Shown here in pieces: positions 20,116-33,614 of a DNA stretch of 64,000 nucleotides. Source of the DNA: Moringa oleifera. Lineage: Eukaryota > Streptophyta > Magnoliopsida > Brassicales > Moringaceae. The notes below the pieces were generated by a model. The model had not been told where the DNA came from and searched no databases. It was given only the letters and a program-made list of their open reading frames with translations. The DNA lies in NCBI GenBank assembly GCA_021397835.1, contig JAJFZO010000731.1, positions 62,001-126,000 of the forward strand. Reading direction: 5' to 3'. How positions within the stretch are numbered: position 1 is the stretch's first letter; every line of letters begins with the position of its first letter. The position numbers and the translations under genes were made by a program.

Positions 20116-23100
20116 AAATTATCCACAACGAGAAGTTCCATTGTACACCCACGTATACCTATTTTAGTGGTGATCGAGAGTATAGAGCTTTCCTTTGGAT
20201 CCACGGGTACCAATTAATGCTGATTTAATAAGCCAATTCAAATGAGAACTTTACCTCTGCTTACAATTACTCATTCTCCACATAATGATTTAACAAATAT
20301 TATTGTCAAAGTATTTCAAAAAACTTTTAAATGAAATATATTAATTAATGGTAATTTTATTGTTTTATTTTATTTAATATTGCATATATTATTTATTTTG
20401 AGAATATTTCTTATAATCTTAGAAAAATCAAAAATAAAAAATCTAAGTAATACAATAATTTTTAAAAAATATGATATGTTAAGATTAAATTGTGTTCAAC
20501 CCCTTCAAGTAAAAACTTAAAGGTACATATAAAAAAATGCACTCTAAATTGTAAAGGCTTATTAATTTAAATTTTGATATATCAATAGAATTAATTGTAT
20601 ATCTCTATTGATATATCTAATCTTTTTGTTTAATTTAAATTAAATTTTAACTCAAATGATTATGAAAAACTAACAATATTTTTTTCTTGAATTCTCTTAA
20701 ATAATTTAAATAAATTCTATACTCCTTTTCAAATTCATTCCTTTAAATTTGAACAATTTTTCTTTTATGAAATATTTTTTTGAATGTTTTAAATTTTTTA
20801 ATTGTGCAAATTTTTTAAAAAAATTTTGATTCTTGTAAAACTAAATTTTTATTATAATTGCTGTTTGGATAGTTTTTTAAATATGTAAAAAAATTTCAAG
20901 CCAATAATCTTCAAATTTAATATTTATAATATTTATATTTTTTGATATAATCTAATTTAAATGAAATTAAAATAATTAATTTATAAATAATTTAATCAAT
21001 ATTAAAAAATCAGAAAATAAAAAAATACATATAAAGTGAGAAGTAATGGACAAAATCACATGTTTTAAGAACAATTCTAGAAAACATATAATAAATCATC
21101 AAGGTTTTAAAATATGTAGTAGCTATAACATTATGTTAGTAAAAATTAAAAGGATTTTCTTTGGAAAGATTTGATATCATTAATTCATAAAAATAAAAAA
21201 AAATAAAAATATAATGAAAAAATTGTTGAAATGTTTTGAAGTTCCTAAACCAGTACTCTTATTTGACATAAGAAAACAAACGTGAAACTCAAAGCCGTAT
21301 GATACACTAGCATGGGACACACGTATAAACCATTTAGGCGGGCACGTACCGACCTTGGGAGAGTGTGGGCCAAACAGGTGAGGACTGAGGAATATTGAAG
21401 TGGCACAGACGGGCAAGTCTGTCTGATTCATGAACAATTGAGGCAAGTTGTGATACATAGTGGCAAAAGATTTTATTATTTTATTTGCTTTTGTATTAGT
21501 TAATAATATTAGAAAGGAAAGAGTAGCATTACAAAAACAGCTGCAGCAAATTATTTGTCCCAACTTAGAAGGCCAAAACAAGGACCACCTTGATTAAAAT
21601 ATTGGTACAATTTTGTTGAATTAATCGACAATAATAATTTTAAAATATGGGAATATGAATCCATTATTTGATCCAATTGAATTTCTACGTTGTTCTAGAA
21701 CTTACCAGAATTTACTTGAGATAAAATTAGAATATTCTAGTTGCATTATTCTAACTTACCAGAAACTTCTTGTTTTTTTAATAAAAAAATTTATTGATGG
21801 TTAATTAAAGGTATGTCTAGTAAAGAACAACATTTTACAAAATAATTCATAAATATTAGAGCATTTGTCAAATCATTGCTAAAATTTTTTTGTGTTTCTT
21901 AATGAATTAAGTATTTATTTTTTTGATAATTTAAGAATTAAAATTGTTGTCCGCTTATAATAGTAATTTTGTTTAAAAAAATATTTAGAGAATTTATTTG
22001 AATAAAAATTAAATTAATTTGATTATTGATGATCCACGTTACATACTGATCAATTTCCAAAACCTTTTTACTAGTTTATCATGCAAATTAATATATGTTT
22101 TTAAACTTAATTTAAATTTGTTTAAATATTACATTAAAATTTTATTTATAATTTATAAATATACAATATGCTGCATAGCTCTTTTGTTCCAGAATTTTAA
22201 AGTTCATGTACCATGACCATGTCATACAATACAAGGGTCTGACTTATTTTCTAAGATCAATGTCTCAATAGTCACAACAAGATAACATAAAAAATGAATA
22301 AATAGTTTCACACTTACTAAGTTTAGTTGAGCTCGTACAATGTAATTATGAGTCCTAAGTTTGCTCTCGTGGCTTCATGGGAAGGGAAAGAGCCACATCA
22401 TAACTACATGTCACGTTCTAGCCAAGCTACGGAGTGTGCGGGTGCGGATAGGCCATCCCTGTTGACGGCTTCGACTTGTGTGTTGATTTGATGGTTCTAG
22501 GAGGCAAAGTTTGGGAAGAAACCCCTTGCCATTAGTGATCCTTAATGGCATGCATGTCTTTATGTATTCGATGAATTATAGTGATGGAATGAGAAATTGA
22601 TCATCAGATAAGATACTTGTAAACTTATAAAAATAATTAATAAATTAATTATAGTATTATAAAAAAGAGGTGATTGAATAATTTTTAATGTATAAGTTAC
22701 GTTCTTAAAATATATATGCTTAAAAATTAAGTAATAAATGTTTTTGAAGCGCGCTTATTTAATTTGTTATCAATTTATATATATAAAAATATTAATATAT
22801 TCTAAATTTTATTTTAACCAATTGAGTTTATTATAATTTAATTAAAAATAATGAAGTCTATTAGAATTTGTATTAACTAAAAAGTCTGATGACGCATAAA
22901 TTTTTTCAGTGGAAAAATAAAATTTATATGGTGAAAAAAAACATTGAACTGAAAAACATCATTGATTTATACTTACTCTTGCGTTTGTTTTTCTTTTTTC
23001 AAAAGAGAATTTTCTTCTCTCAATGCTTTAAATTCATAAAGCAAATCACCTCAATGGAAATTACATAGTTTTTTAAATTAAAATTTGTTGTTAATTTAAT

Positions 23101-23630
23101 TACAAACTTTTTTATAGATTTGATTAATGTTATGTATTTGGTCCTTGGTAACATGTGCCCTTTTAATTGGTTGGGGTTATCTTGGTTGGGGTCAGCTTAC
23201 TCGCTTTCTATTTACTTACATTTGAAAATATTTAAACTTTTTTATTTTTAAAACATATAGTGATAAATAATTTGATTTATTGAATTTTTTAAATTATATA
23301 TTATTTACAATTAAATAAAATTTTAAAAGTTAATTATATTAAAAGTACATGCATTTTATTAATAATTTTGAATTAAAACTTAAAAAATTATATCTATTTA
23401 AATTTTACGTTTTTATTTAATTTTAATGTGAAATTTTTATTTTTATTTTTTATTATTAACAATTTTGTGCACACGAATCGCGTGCATGTGAATTTGTTTG
23501 CTTCTAAAATTAACCCAACATTTTATTATACACTATTGAAATGAATAAAATATTATTTTTATTTTTAATATTTTATTACTAAGTTTAGTGTTAAAAAATA
23601 TTTTATTTTTTTATAATGTTTAAAAAGATA
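20116..23630. other. Non-genic AT-rich DNA with two GC-richer islands
   Basis: Mostly long A/T stretches. Two islands of clearly higher GC stand out. At 21240-21460 an incidental 133-codon minus-strand frame (21180-21581) shows no domain. At 22330-22560 a 47-codon plus-strand frame begins MSPKFALVASWEGKEPHH (22348-22491). Neither is recognised. They could be remnants of lost exons or promoters. Confidence 0.5.
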
Positions 23631-23770
23631 ATTAAAGTAATTACATAAGTAAAAGTTATATAAATATCATATATGTGTGCTAAATTATTAATATTAACAA
23701 ATTAAAGTAATTACATAAGTAAAAGTTATATAAATATCATATATGTGTGCTAAATTATTAATATTAACAA
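23631..23770. repeat. Perfect 70-bp tandem duplication
   Basis: Bases 23631-23700 are repeated without any difference at 23701-23770 (unit begins ATTAAAGTAATTACATAAGT and ends ATTATTAATATTAACAA). The lack of any mismatch in such AT-rich DNA points to a recent event. Confidence 0.97.
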
Positions 23771-23859
23771 AAATTTCAAATTAAAAATTTAATAAAAACT
23801 GTAAATTTTAAATAGAGGTAAATTTTTTTCATAAATTTTAATTCGAGATCGTTAGTAAA

Positions 23860-25088
23860 ATATAAATCTTTTCAATGTAATTAACTTAAAATTTAATTAA
23901 TTTTTTAAGTTTTTTATATTTTTAAAACATTTAAGTTAGAAAACCATTAATTTCTTGTTTGATGAAGATATAATTCCTTTATCTTATGTTTTATAATTTA
24001 TGTATTTTTATTAAGAAATTAAGTGACAGAGTGACCAATGATACTGCTGTTTTTAATTTTTTTTTTGTTTTTATGATGAATTAGAGGTTAAAATTTATAT
24101 TTTAAATAAGTGGAGTTTTGTCTTTGACAGCCTACTCATTACTGTATGAACAAGATTGTTAACTTTCTGCAAACTTCTTATAATAGTGAAGCAGTTTGAG
24201 GTCGTCAGTTTTTGGGCTAATTAATAATATGATGATGGATTCTTCGTTAATCAATTTACAAAATAAGAAAAGTGAACATCGATAATCTATCAGTTTAATC
24301 TGATATTTGAGCTAATATGTGTATTGTTTAAAAAGCAATGTAGTTTGTATAGTCTATGTGTGGGCTTTGATAAGTTTGTTTGGTCGAGGCTTGGCTTGCT
24401 AAATGAAGACTTGTTATTATCACTTTGGGTTTGGATTTGCATGACTTTCTTTAAAAAATTTAATTTTGAAAATTGTTTTGTAATTTTTTTATAAGTATAA
24501 ACTTAAATTGCAACAAAATTTTTTGTTAAAATTTTTAGATGAAATTCAACAATAATTTCTATTAGAATTTCATGCAAAAAGTATTAGTTGAACTTGATTT
24601 ATTTTTTATTATAATTTTAGCAAAAAATTCCAAAAAAATTATTATTGAAATTTCTTTTTATGTTGAAATTTCCAATAAAAATTTCTTAAAATTTTAGGCT
24701 TTTATAAATGAAATCGAATATTTTACTTCTTTACAATAATTTCAATAAAATCGAGATACATATGTATATTCACAATTTCTATATACATTATATATTCGAT
24801 TATAAGAGTATATAAGTTATAAGCACATATATATATATATGTATATATATGATATTACTTGTTTGCTTGATTATTTTTAGTACTTAATAATTAATATTTA
24901 TATATTGTAATACGTATTAATTTTATGATGATTATAACATATAGTTGTGATTCATATACATTTATAACTTGCATGTATATATATTTAATTATAAGATTAT
25001 ACATATACGCCTAATTTTATGTTATAGATACAATTGATCAAGTACAACTACAAGTTATATATATGCATACATATACACAAGTATGCTT
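23860..25088. repeat. Dispersed duplication block C, copy 1
   Basis: Matches 31637-32878 in direct orientation, starting at AAATCTTTTCAATGTAATTA in both and ending at ATATACACAAGTATGCTT. It is AT-rich, with AT microsatellites near 24823-24850. No gene seen. Confidence 0.92.
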
Positions 25089-25094
25089 GTAACT

Positions 25095-25134
<40 letters not shown>

Positions 25135-26261
25135 TAAAAATATGCTTTATATACAATTCATTTATATAGATTATATATATGTATGCTTTATATATAACAA
25201 TGATAATTTGAAATTGTTTTCCAGTGCTTCTCAATTATTTGCGAAGCATATAATTAGGCCAGGCTTCAAGTAAGATATACCACTATAAGTACTCAAATTG
25301 GCTAACAAAATCTTCTTTGCAATAGCTAATATAAAACGAGGCATTTTTTTTGAAAGAACAACTAATAAATAAAATTTCAAAGGGCATGAAGTCTGTACTC
25401 GTTTCCCCTAACAGAATTTACGTTAAGCTTGTGCATGTCTCTTTTTAACAAGTGAATGCATATAAAGTCACCAATTGTAGATAGACGTTATAACTGTGGA
25501 GGTTGTTGATACATTTATTCTATCACATAGTTTCAAGAAAGATATCATATTTGATTACATGCGGTTTTTGTGTCAACTTTAATAAGTGTTCTTCAATCAA
25601 AAGCCTAATTTCCATTTATAAACACACAAAAGTTACGAGATAATTTCTTTAATTAATGATTATAATCTTAATTATTAATAACTTCATAAGCTAAACTCAC
25701 GAGAGAGAACCTATAGGAAAAAAAAAAAAGAAGGAAAATCAATGTGCCTTGAGTAAGACATTGCACACTTATCTAACACTACACCAAATTAATTATTAAG
25801 AAACAAAGATCTAAATGAAAAAAAAAAAGCAAAATCTTGAGAATTCATGCACTGATTGTTGGTCCTGTAAAAACATCTAAAAGTGAGTACTTTAATTTTT
25901 ATCATTTAAAGGTTCATTAACTTTAAAATGGATCATAAAAAAATTAAAATGAGATCAATGTAAAAAAATAGTTGCATCCACTACTATAGGTTCTGTAAAC
26001 GAAGATTGATGAAGGTTTGTTTAAATGCTAATAATCGACTACAATTAATTAAAAGAGTAACAAGCTCAATGTTTTGTCTTACCATGAAGACAGGGTTTGG
26101 CATTTGTTACTCTTGATGATTTTTTGGCAATAATAGACTAGGTGTCTAGGAATTTAATTTTTCTCACCTTAGTGCATTTAATTTCCTCCCAAATCAAATA
26201 TTAGTATGAAAGATACTTGATGGTTCTTTTGTTCTGTATTTTTTGGTCAGATTGACTGATG
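25089..26261. other. Non-genic AT-rich DNA, absent from the second copy
   Basis: Contains an AT run at about 25103-25130 and no recognised gene. In the second copy block C is joined directly to block A at about 32878, so this 1.2 kb is either an insertion here or a deletion there. Both junctions share ...GTATGCTT/TGCTTAGCATTGATC, that is, the short phrase TGCTT. Confidence 0.75.
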
Positions 26262-27010
26262 TAGTGCTTAGCATTGATCACCTTCATTTTGTTAAAATTA
26301 CAAGGTGTTATTGCTAGTATATAAGATAAGTGCATAGCATAGGAATTGCATTATAAGGATTGCAAAATGTAGCTTTTGAAATGTCATTTATGCTCTTACA
26401 AGTACTAATTTCAAGTGTGAATTTTAAGGGGAAGGGAAATTACTATTAATCATAGCCTCTCTTTCTCCTTCTCATTTCATTTATAAATGGAATACTTGGC
26501 AAACTGAATAGATTCCACTTGAGTGAAGTTTACATCTAGTTAGTAATAGGTATATTAAATAGTCATAAGAGTGATTCTTTATATTAAGGCTTTGAAGAAG
26601 TATGTGACAATTTAATAAAACAAATAATTATAATTTTTTATTAATTTAATAAATTATAAAAATACTTTTAAGTCTTACAATAAAAGGTTCATGATAGTTT
26701 AAATTTTTAAAATTTTAAGTAAAGAAGCTTACCTTTAGGGTAAAAATGTTAGATTTAGGTCTCTTAGGCATGATCTCCAAGATTCAATACAAACTCACCT
26801 CATTAACCCACTAAGTCTCTAGTGGATGGATGACTATGAGTTTAAGTCCCAATAGGAATTGGCCTATCTTTCTTTGAGTCCACTAATTAATTCAAGTACT
26901 AAGAAGTTTTTCAGCTGCTTCTCAATACTTTAGAAGTATAGAATGAGATTTTCGTGGGAACTAGTATTTTAAAATTATTTAATTTTTTATCGATTTAATA
27001 GAATCAGCAT
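26262..27010. repeat. Repeat A, copy 1
   Basis: A ~0.7-kb direct repeat, with relatives at about 27500-28100 and 32878-33610. Shared phrases include TTATAAGGATTGCAAAATGT and CATTTATAAATGGAATACTT. Non-coding. Confidence 0.88.
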
Positions 27011-27499
27011 ATTGTCTTCTAGGTTGTGTTGGAGTGGTAAGTCCTGTTGATGGGAGCGAAAGATAAATTTAGATCATGAAAGTTGTGATTAATATAACAC
27101 CAGAATCCATACATGTGCTAATAAAAGCATTCCTCTCACATCCCTACTGTTTCTAATGAACGAAGAGGTGATGTGATAGATTCGGTCTTCGAGGTCAATG
27201 AATTAGCACTTGGACATGGGATTTCTGTGCTTCATGCTTTGCAGAAACATGTACTTTAATCGGAAAATCAAAAAAGGATGGAATTGATTTTATATTCTTT
27301 CAAGGTTTTGATAATCTTTACTTTCTCATACTTGATATATGTGTATTATTGTATGAAAACATGTTGCATATTTGACTTGCACTAACAATATAATCATATT
27401 ACTTTCATTCTTATAAGAAATATTAAAATGAAGCACAGATCACTTGCTTACATAGATGTTTTGTTATTAATATGGCTTTGATTATGGTTGTCAAATGGA

Positions 27500-28100
27500 T
27501 AAGAGTGGGGTATAGGAACTCCATTATAAGGATTGCAAAATGTAGCTTCTAAAATGTCATTTGTGCTTTTTGCTTTCAAGTATTAATTGCAATTATGAAT
27601 TTTGAGGGGAAAGGGAAATTGCTATTAATCATAACCTCTCTCTCTCATTTCATTTATAAATAGAATACTTAGCAAAGTGAAAAGGCTTGATTTGTATGAA
27701 GTTTACATTTAATGATAGGTATATTAAATAGTCAGATGATTCTTTATATTAAGGTTTTGAAGAAGTGTGTAATAATTTTAATAAAATAAATAATTATAAC
27801 TTTTTATTAATATGATAAATTATAAAAAATACTTATAAGTCTTAACATAAAATGTTTAAGATAATTTAAATTTTTAAAATTTGAGGTAAAGAAGCTTAAC
27901 CTTAAGGTAACATGTCGGGTTTAAGTTTCATAGGCATCATCTTAAAGATTCAATTCGAAGCTCACTTCACTAACCCACTAAGCTTTTAGTGGATAGACAA
28001 TTGTAACTTTAAATTTTAATAGGAATTGGTATATCTTTTTTTAAGAACACTAATCAATTCAAGCAATAAGAAATTTTTTCAAATTATTTAAGTTTTTATT
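27500..28100. repeat. Repeat A, copy 2
   Basis: More diverged from copy 1 than copy 3 is in its first two-thirds. It begins at GGTATAGGAACTCCATTATA and runs into repeat B. Confidence 0.85.
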
Positions 28101-28109
28101 GATTTTTGA

Positions 28110-28770
28110 AAAAATGTTAGTGTATAATAACATAATAGAATATATAAACATGATTTGTTCAATCAGAGTAAAGATATTAATCTTTTTGATCATCAGCCTT
28201 TAGACTTTTAAAGTTTTAAAATCTTTCCTTTGAGAAAACCTAGTATCTTGGTGCTTTCTTGCGGTCGTAATCACATAATCATTTTCTATTTGATCAAAAA
28301 AGGGGATGTTGTTCTGTTGGCCAAGTTCTCAACTTTAAAGATGAAAATGCAAATCCCCTGCAATAGGATCTCCTTATATATAAAAATAGTCAACTTTGAT
28401 GAAAAAAATCTCTTTTGATAAGCAAAAAAACAGTACTAAAATTGAAAAAGGCAATTATTAGATTATTAAATAGAGTCAAAAGTTAACAGCTCTGCACAAA
28501 AATAAAACTGCAACTCATCTTTCTTTTCTTCATACGGTATCCACCTTTAAGTCTTTTTGATGTTTTCAATTGAATCTCATAAAGTGAACCATAAAGAAAA
28601 AGGCTGCTTTTGAATTCGGTAAGGGCATTTTAGCATTTATCTTTGGCTTTCACAAGCACATAACAAAACAAAGACAGAGAGAGGGCATCCACCAAGAATC
28701 TTCTGACATCCTTTCAACTCATTTTGATTTCATAATCAATTCACTATATTATTAGAAATCCTACCACATG
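28110..28770. repeat. Repeat B, copy 1
   Basis: Matches 33615-34285 (for example GATTTGTTCAATCAGAGTA here against GATTTGTTTAATTAGAGTA). A short plus-strand frame beginning MRKPS is present in both copies but diverges and shifts in length, so I treat it as non-coding. Confidence 0.87.
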
Positions 28771-29774
28771 CAATGTAGTATCTTTCAAATCATGTAGGAA
28801 ACATTGTCACAGGACATCAGATCTCTAATTTTATATTTTGTTCATCTGTTTGAAAAAATAAAGATATATTTTTTTTTGTTGTAGTTTATTGTATATGAAG
28901 GTTAGAATGAAAAAAATAAATGAAAGAGATCTTAGAATAAAGATGAAAAAAATTTTAAATTAAATTTATTTTTTAAAACTTTAATATATCGATTGTATAT
29001 TTAGTTTTTCAATTTGGTTAGATTAGATATTGAGTCCAAAAGCTATAACTTGGACTTTCATCTAGTTATTGTAAAAGAGCAAAGTAGTTTCATTGTTGAA
29101 ATGTTTCAATAATGATTTAAATAAATTTTATGTACTTTTTCTAAGTTAATATTTTAATATTAAACAATTTTGACTAACAACTTATTTTTTCATAAAATTT
29201 TTAAAAATTTAATTGTGTAAAGATTTTAAAATATATTTTTAATATTAAAAAATTAATTTTTTTGAAGGTAATTGGAATTTTTTTTTGTAAAAATTTTCAA
29301 ATTAAAATTTATTGTAAAATATTTGCAATTTGAATAGTTATTTTAAAAAAAATTCACAACATGAACTAAACCGAAAGTTTTCAAGACAAAATTTATTGTA
29401 TAAGATCTTAATTTCAATAATTCTTTTATTTTTTAAATTCATAACAACATTTAAATTGAACTCAATTAAAAAAAATTTATAACTATAATTTAAAATTTAA
29501 AGTGTATAATTTAAAATTTGTTATATTTATTTTAATTTTTATTATTTATTTTATTAAATTTATCAAGTATAAACATCTTCTTTTATAATTAAATAAACTA
29601 AAGAATTAGGAGATTCTAAATCCTATTAAAACCTAAAGAACCAATTACACAATAAACAAATCAAGATCAGGATGCCACATGAGATATTAATTTCTTGTGT
29701 TAACGTTATGAGTGAAAAAAGAAAGTGACAGGGGATTATTAAGTAGGTACTATGGTTTTATAATATTCTCTTCA
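28771..29774. other. Non-genic AT-rich DNA
   Basis: Nothing recognised on either strand. Long A/T runs. Confidence 0.65.
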
Positions 29775-30567
29775 ACTAAGAAATATACCTTGCATTTGTA
29801 AGTATCTTTGTTGAACCATCATCAAGCTTGAAAGCAATGGAGCCAATCCCTTTGATATCACAAGAATAATCATCTCCCATGATCACCCTTCCATTATTTA
29901 CTTCTTTAAAGTCCCTAAGCCATTTATTTTTGGGATACATATTAAAGCTGCAGGCAAAATCCAGAATCTATGCTTCCTGATTCAGTTATGTCAATACATC
30001 TCATTTTTTATGCAGCAACTGCAGCATCTCCGTTCTTTCTTTGTTGTTCTTGTTGTTCTTGTTGTTTCTTCTTTAATTCCTTGCAAAACCTTTTGATATG
30101 ATCAACTTTTTTGTAGTAACAACACTTTCTTCCAGCCTCCCTTGATTTAGACCTTGTTGGACTCTTGTGTTTAGTTGAATGCCTCCCTTGAGAATTCGGT
30201 CTCTTTTCAAGTTTTCTTTTAACTATTAAGGCTTCACTGTTACTTTCAAGGCTTCTAACCCCTTTGTTCTGCATTAATTCATGCTCCTTTGATCTTATGA
30301 CTGACTCCAGCTCTTCCATTGACAGCATATCCTTGCTATACTTTATGGTCTCTCTCAATTGGTCATATGCAGAAGATAGTAAGTTTAATGAGATCACAGC
30401 TTGATCTACATCACTAATCTTTTCACTGGCACCTTTCGAACTCATCAAGATTCTCATCAAGACTATTATCTTCATTCATCTTGACTTTAAGAAACTTTAT
30501 TTTGAGATATACTTTGTTGGTGAGTGATTTCGTCATATACAGGCTTTCAAATGAAGAACTCAGACCA
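29775..30567 (-). pseudogene. Ty1/copia gag-protease fragment
   Basis: The minus strand encodes the middle and end of a copia gag: LYMTKSLTNKVYLKIKFLK, a frame change near 30440, then a UBN2-type helical region including ISLNLLSSAYDQLRETIKY. A degenerate zinc knuckle CCYYKKVDHIKRFC follows; the family pattern is CX2CX4HX4C and the second Cys is Lys here. After a Gln-rich tail and stops comes the protease start ILDFACSFNMYP, where the family has LDSG(C/A)S and SG is replaced by FA. The fragment ends with VNNGRVIMGDDYSCDIKGIG and LTNARYIS. The gag N-terminus, integrase and reverse transcriptase are missing. It is non-functional. Confidence 0.92.
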
Positions 30568-30843
30568 TCACTATCTTGAATCGAACTTTACAAATCCATC
30601 AATAATGAATCCAACACAAGACACTAGTAACAAAAGACACTTAATCTTCGTATACAATTGATGAAACTCTCTTATAAAGATCAAAAGTTTGACAATTATA
30701 GGGCCATAATTCTTCAATTACAATCAAAGTTCAATACTTTTTAAAAGACTCAATCATGAGGGGGTATAAAACTTTCTTCAGCAGCACAGAACCAAAAAAC
30801 ACAGAAGCTTTATCTATTGCTTCTTTTGCTAACATGGCCAACA
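30568..30843 (-). mobile_element. Ty1/copia LTR joined directly to mid-gag
   Basis: The same LTR as at 13186-13464. The minus-strand start reads TGTTGGCCATGTTAGC after GGTGGTCAAATC. Its other end is joined at about 30567 to gag sequence that lacks its N-terminus and any primer-binding site. Confidence 0.7.
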
Positions 30844-30914
30844 GATTTGACCACCTGTGCATTAAGCTTATGACTTGGATGATGCTCATTCTTCCAAGTC
30901 TTTATCTTCTTAGT

Positions 30915-31055
30915 TACTAGTCTAGAAATGACACCATTAGAAGTCTTTGCTGTCATTTTTAGCTAGATCAACTTCTTCTTCAACAATATCGCTATATTTT
31001 TTCTTAGAATGGGTGTTCAAATTTATTTGATTTTCATGAGCTTGAAGCATATATT
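30915..31055 (-). pseudogene. Tail of a Ty1/copia polyprotein
   Basis: The minus strand reads HSKKKYSDIVEEEVDLAKND then SKDF and a stop, matching the tail after the RNase H region near 13585-13650 (PAKNDSKDF). It lies upstream of the LTR in the polyprotein direction, so the LTR beside it is a 3' LTR by this criterion. Confidence 0.65.
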
Positions 31056-31636
31056 TAACATCCATTATAATGGAAATCCTACAAATTTACAGATGGCTAC
31101 TAGAATGACAAGATAAAAGAATGAAATAGCTTTTGTTGCAGTAATGATTACATTAGATAGTGTGAAGTTATAAACAACAGCCTGTTTAATTAATTCTTTT
31201 TAATGGATAGAAAATGTTGAAATATGATGGCTTGGATGAAGATTAATAAAAAGAGAGGCAATTCCATTTTTGATCTAGTTTGGATATTGGAATTTTTTGA
31301 TTATATTTCACTTTTTTACAAATTTCATATTTTTTTTTTGTCCTTTGACGCTCACTTTTTGTCCATTATTACTAAATTCTTCCTTACTGATACTGATGCA
31401 CATAATTTGTCTTACATTTCCTTTTTGGGTTTCTCTTTTACTCTACACTGGCTTCCATATGTGTGTTCACTTCGAAATTGGATGAACGATATAGAAAAGA
31501 GACGACCATTAGCATTAAAAAAAGCACTATTGATGCCTTCAAATGCAAAGAGAAGTCTCTCATGTAGAGTGCCAAAATCTTCTGTAATTAACTTTTCAAA
31601 AATTAACTTAAAATTTAATATGATGACGAATTTCTA
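31056..31636. other. Unassigned region with a 137-codon open frame
   Basis: A plus-strand frame at 31224-31637 is open for 137 codons, Phe-rich at first and then RRPLALKKALLMPSNAKR. I recognise no domain, and no second copy exists in the window to test conservation. Most likely chance in AT-rich DNA, though the last third (about 31480-31580) has more ordinary codon composition. Confidence 0.35.
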
Positions 31637-32555
31637 GAATACAAATCTTTTCAATGTAATTAACTTAAAATTTAATTATATTTTTTTAACTTTTTTCATA
31701 TTTGTAAAACATTTAAGTTAGAAAACCATCCATATCTTGTTTGATGAAGACATAATTCCCTTATATTATGTTTTATAATTTATGTATTTTTGTTAAGAAA
31801 TTAAGTGACAGAGTGACCAGTGATACTGATGTTTTTAATTTTATTTTAGTTTTTGTGATGAATTAGAGGTTAGACTTTATATTTTAAATAAGTGGAGTTT
31901 TGTCTTTGGCAACCTGCTCATTACTGCATAAACAGGATTGTTAGCTTTCTGCAGACTTTTGATAATAGTGAAGCAGTTTGAGGTCATCAGTTTTTGAGCT
32001 AATTAATAATATAATGATGGATTTTTCGTTAATCAATTTACAAGATAAGAAAAGTGAGCATCGATAATTTGTCAGTTTAATCTGATATTTAGGTTAATAC
32101 ATGCGTTGTTTCAAAAGCAATGTAATTTGTGTAGTCTACCTGTGGGCTTTAATAAGTTTGTTTGGTTGAGATTTGGCTTGCTTAATGCAAACTTGGTATT
32201 ATCACTTTGGGTTTGGATTTGCATGACTTTCTTTAAAAAATTTAATTTTCAAAATAATATTTTAATTTTTTTATAAATATAAACTTAAATTGTAACAAAA
32301 TTTTTTATTACAATTTTTAGATTAAATTCAACAGCAATTTCTATTAGAATTTCATACAAAAAGTGTTAGTTAAGCTTGATTTATTTTTATTACAATTTTA
32401 GGAAAAAATTCCAAAAAAATTGTTATTGAAATTTCTTTTTATGTTGAAATTTCCAATAAAAATTTCTTAAAATTTTAGGTTTTCATAAATGAAATTGAAT
32501 GTTTTATTTCTTTATAATAATTTCAATAAAATTGAGATACATGTGTATATTCACA

Positions 32556-32586
<31 letters not shown>

Positions 32587-32878
32587 TTCGATTATAAGAA
32601 TATATAATTTATAAGCATATATATATATATATATGTATATATATGATATTACTTGTTTCTTGATTCATTTTAGTACTTAATAATTAATATTTATATATTG
32701 TAATATGTATTAATTTTATGATGATTATAACATATAGTTATGATTCATATACATTTATAACTTGCATGTATATGTATTCAATTATAAGATTATATATATA
32801 TGCCTAATTCTAAGTTATAGATGAAATTGATCAAGTACAACTACAAGTTATATATATGCATACATATACACAAGTATG
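31637..32878. repeat. Dispersed duplication block C, copy 2
   Basis: Direct copy of 23860-25088 with longer AT microsatellites at about 32560-32590 and 32618-32650. Confidence 0.92.
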
Positions 32879-33610
32879 CTTAGCATTGATCACCTTCGTT
32901 CTGTTAAAATTACTAGGTGCTATTGCTAGTATATAAGATAAGTGCATGACATAGGAACTGCATTATAAGCATTGCAAAATGTAGCTTTCCAAATGTCATT
33001 TATGCTCTTATAAGCACTAATTTCAATTGTGAATTTTGGGGGGAAAGGAAATTGCTATTAATGATAGCTCCTCTTTCTCCCTCTTATTTCATTTATAGAT
33101 GGAATACTTGACAAACTAAATAGATTCAACTTGAGTGAAGTTTACATCTAGTTAGTGATAGGTATATTACATATTCATAAGATTGATTCTTTATATTAAG
33201 GCTTTGAAGAAGTGTGTGACAATATAATAAAATAAATAACTATAATTTTTATTATATAATAAATTATAAAAATACTTTTAAGTCTTACAATAAAAGGTTC
33301 ATGATAGTTTAAATTTTCAAAATTTTAGGTAAAAAAGCTTATCTTTAAGGTAACAATGTTAGATTTAGGTCTCTTAGGCATGATCTTAAAGATTCAATTC
33401 AAACTCAACTCATTAACCCATTAAGTCTCTAGTGAATCGATAACTATAACTTTGAGTCCCAATAGGAATTGACCTTTTTTTTTTTTTAGTCCAATAATTA
33501 ATTCAAGTAATAAGAAGTTTTTCAACTGCTTCTCAATACCTTAGAAGAATAGAATGAGATTTTTGTGGAAACTAGTATTATTAAATTATTTAATTTTTTA
33601 TTAATTTTTT
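32878..33610. repeat. Repeat A, copy 3 (recombinant)
   Basis: Follows repeat A copy 1 (26262 onward) up to about ACTAGTATTATTAAATTATT, then continues as the end of copy 2 into repeat B. This is what recombination between copies 1 and 2 would give. Confidence 0.8.
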
Positions 33611-33614
33611 AAAA

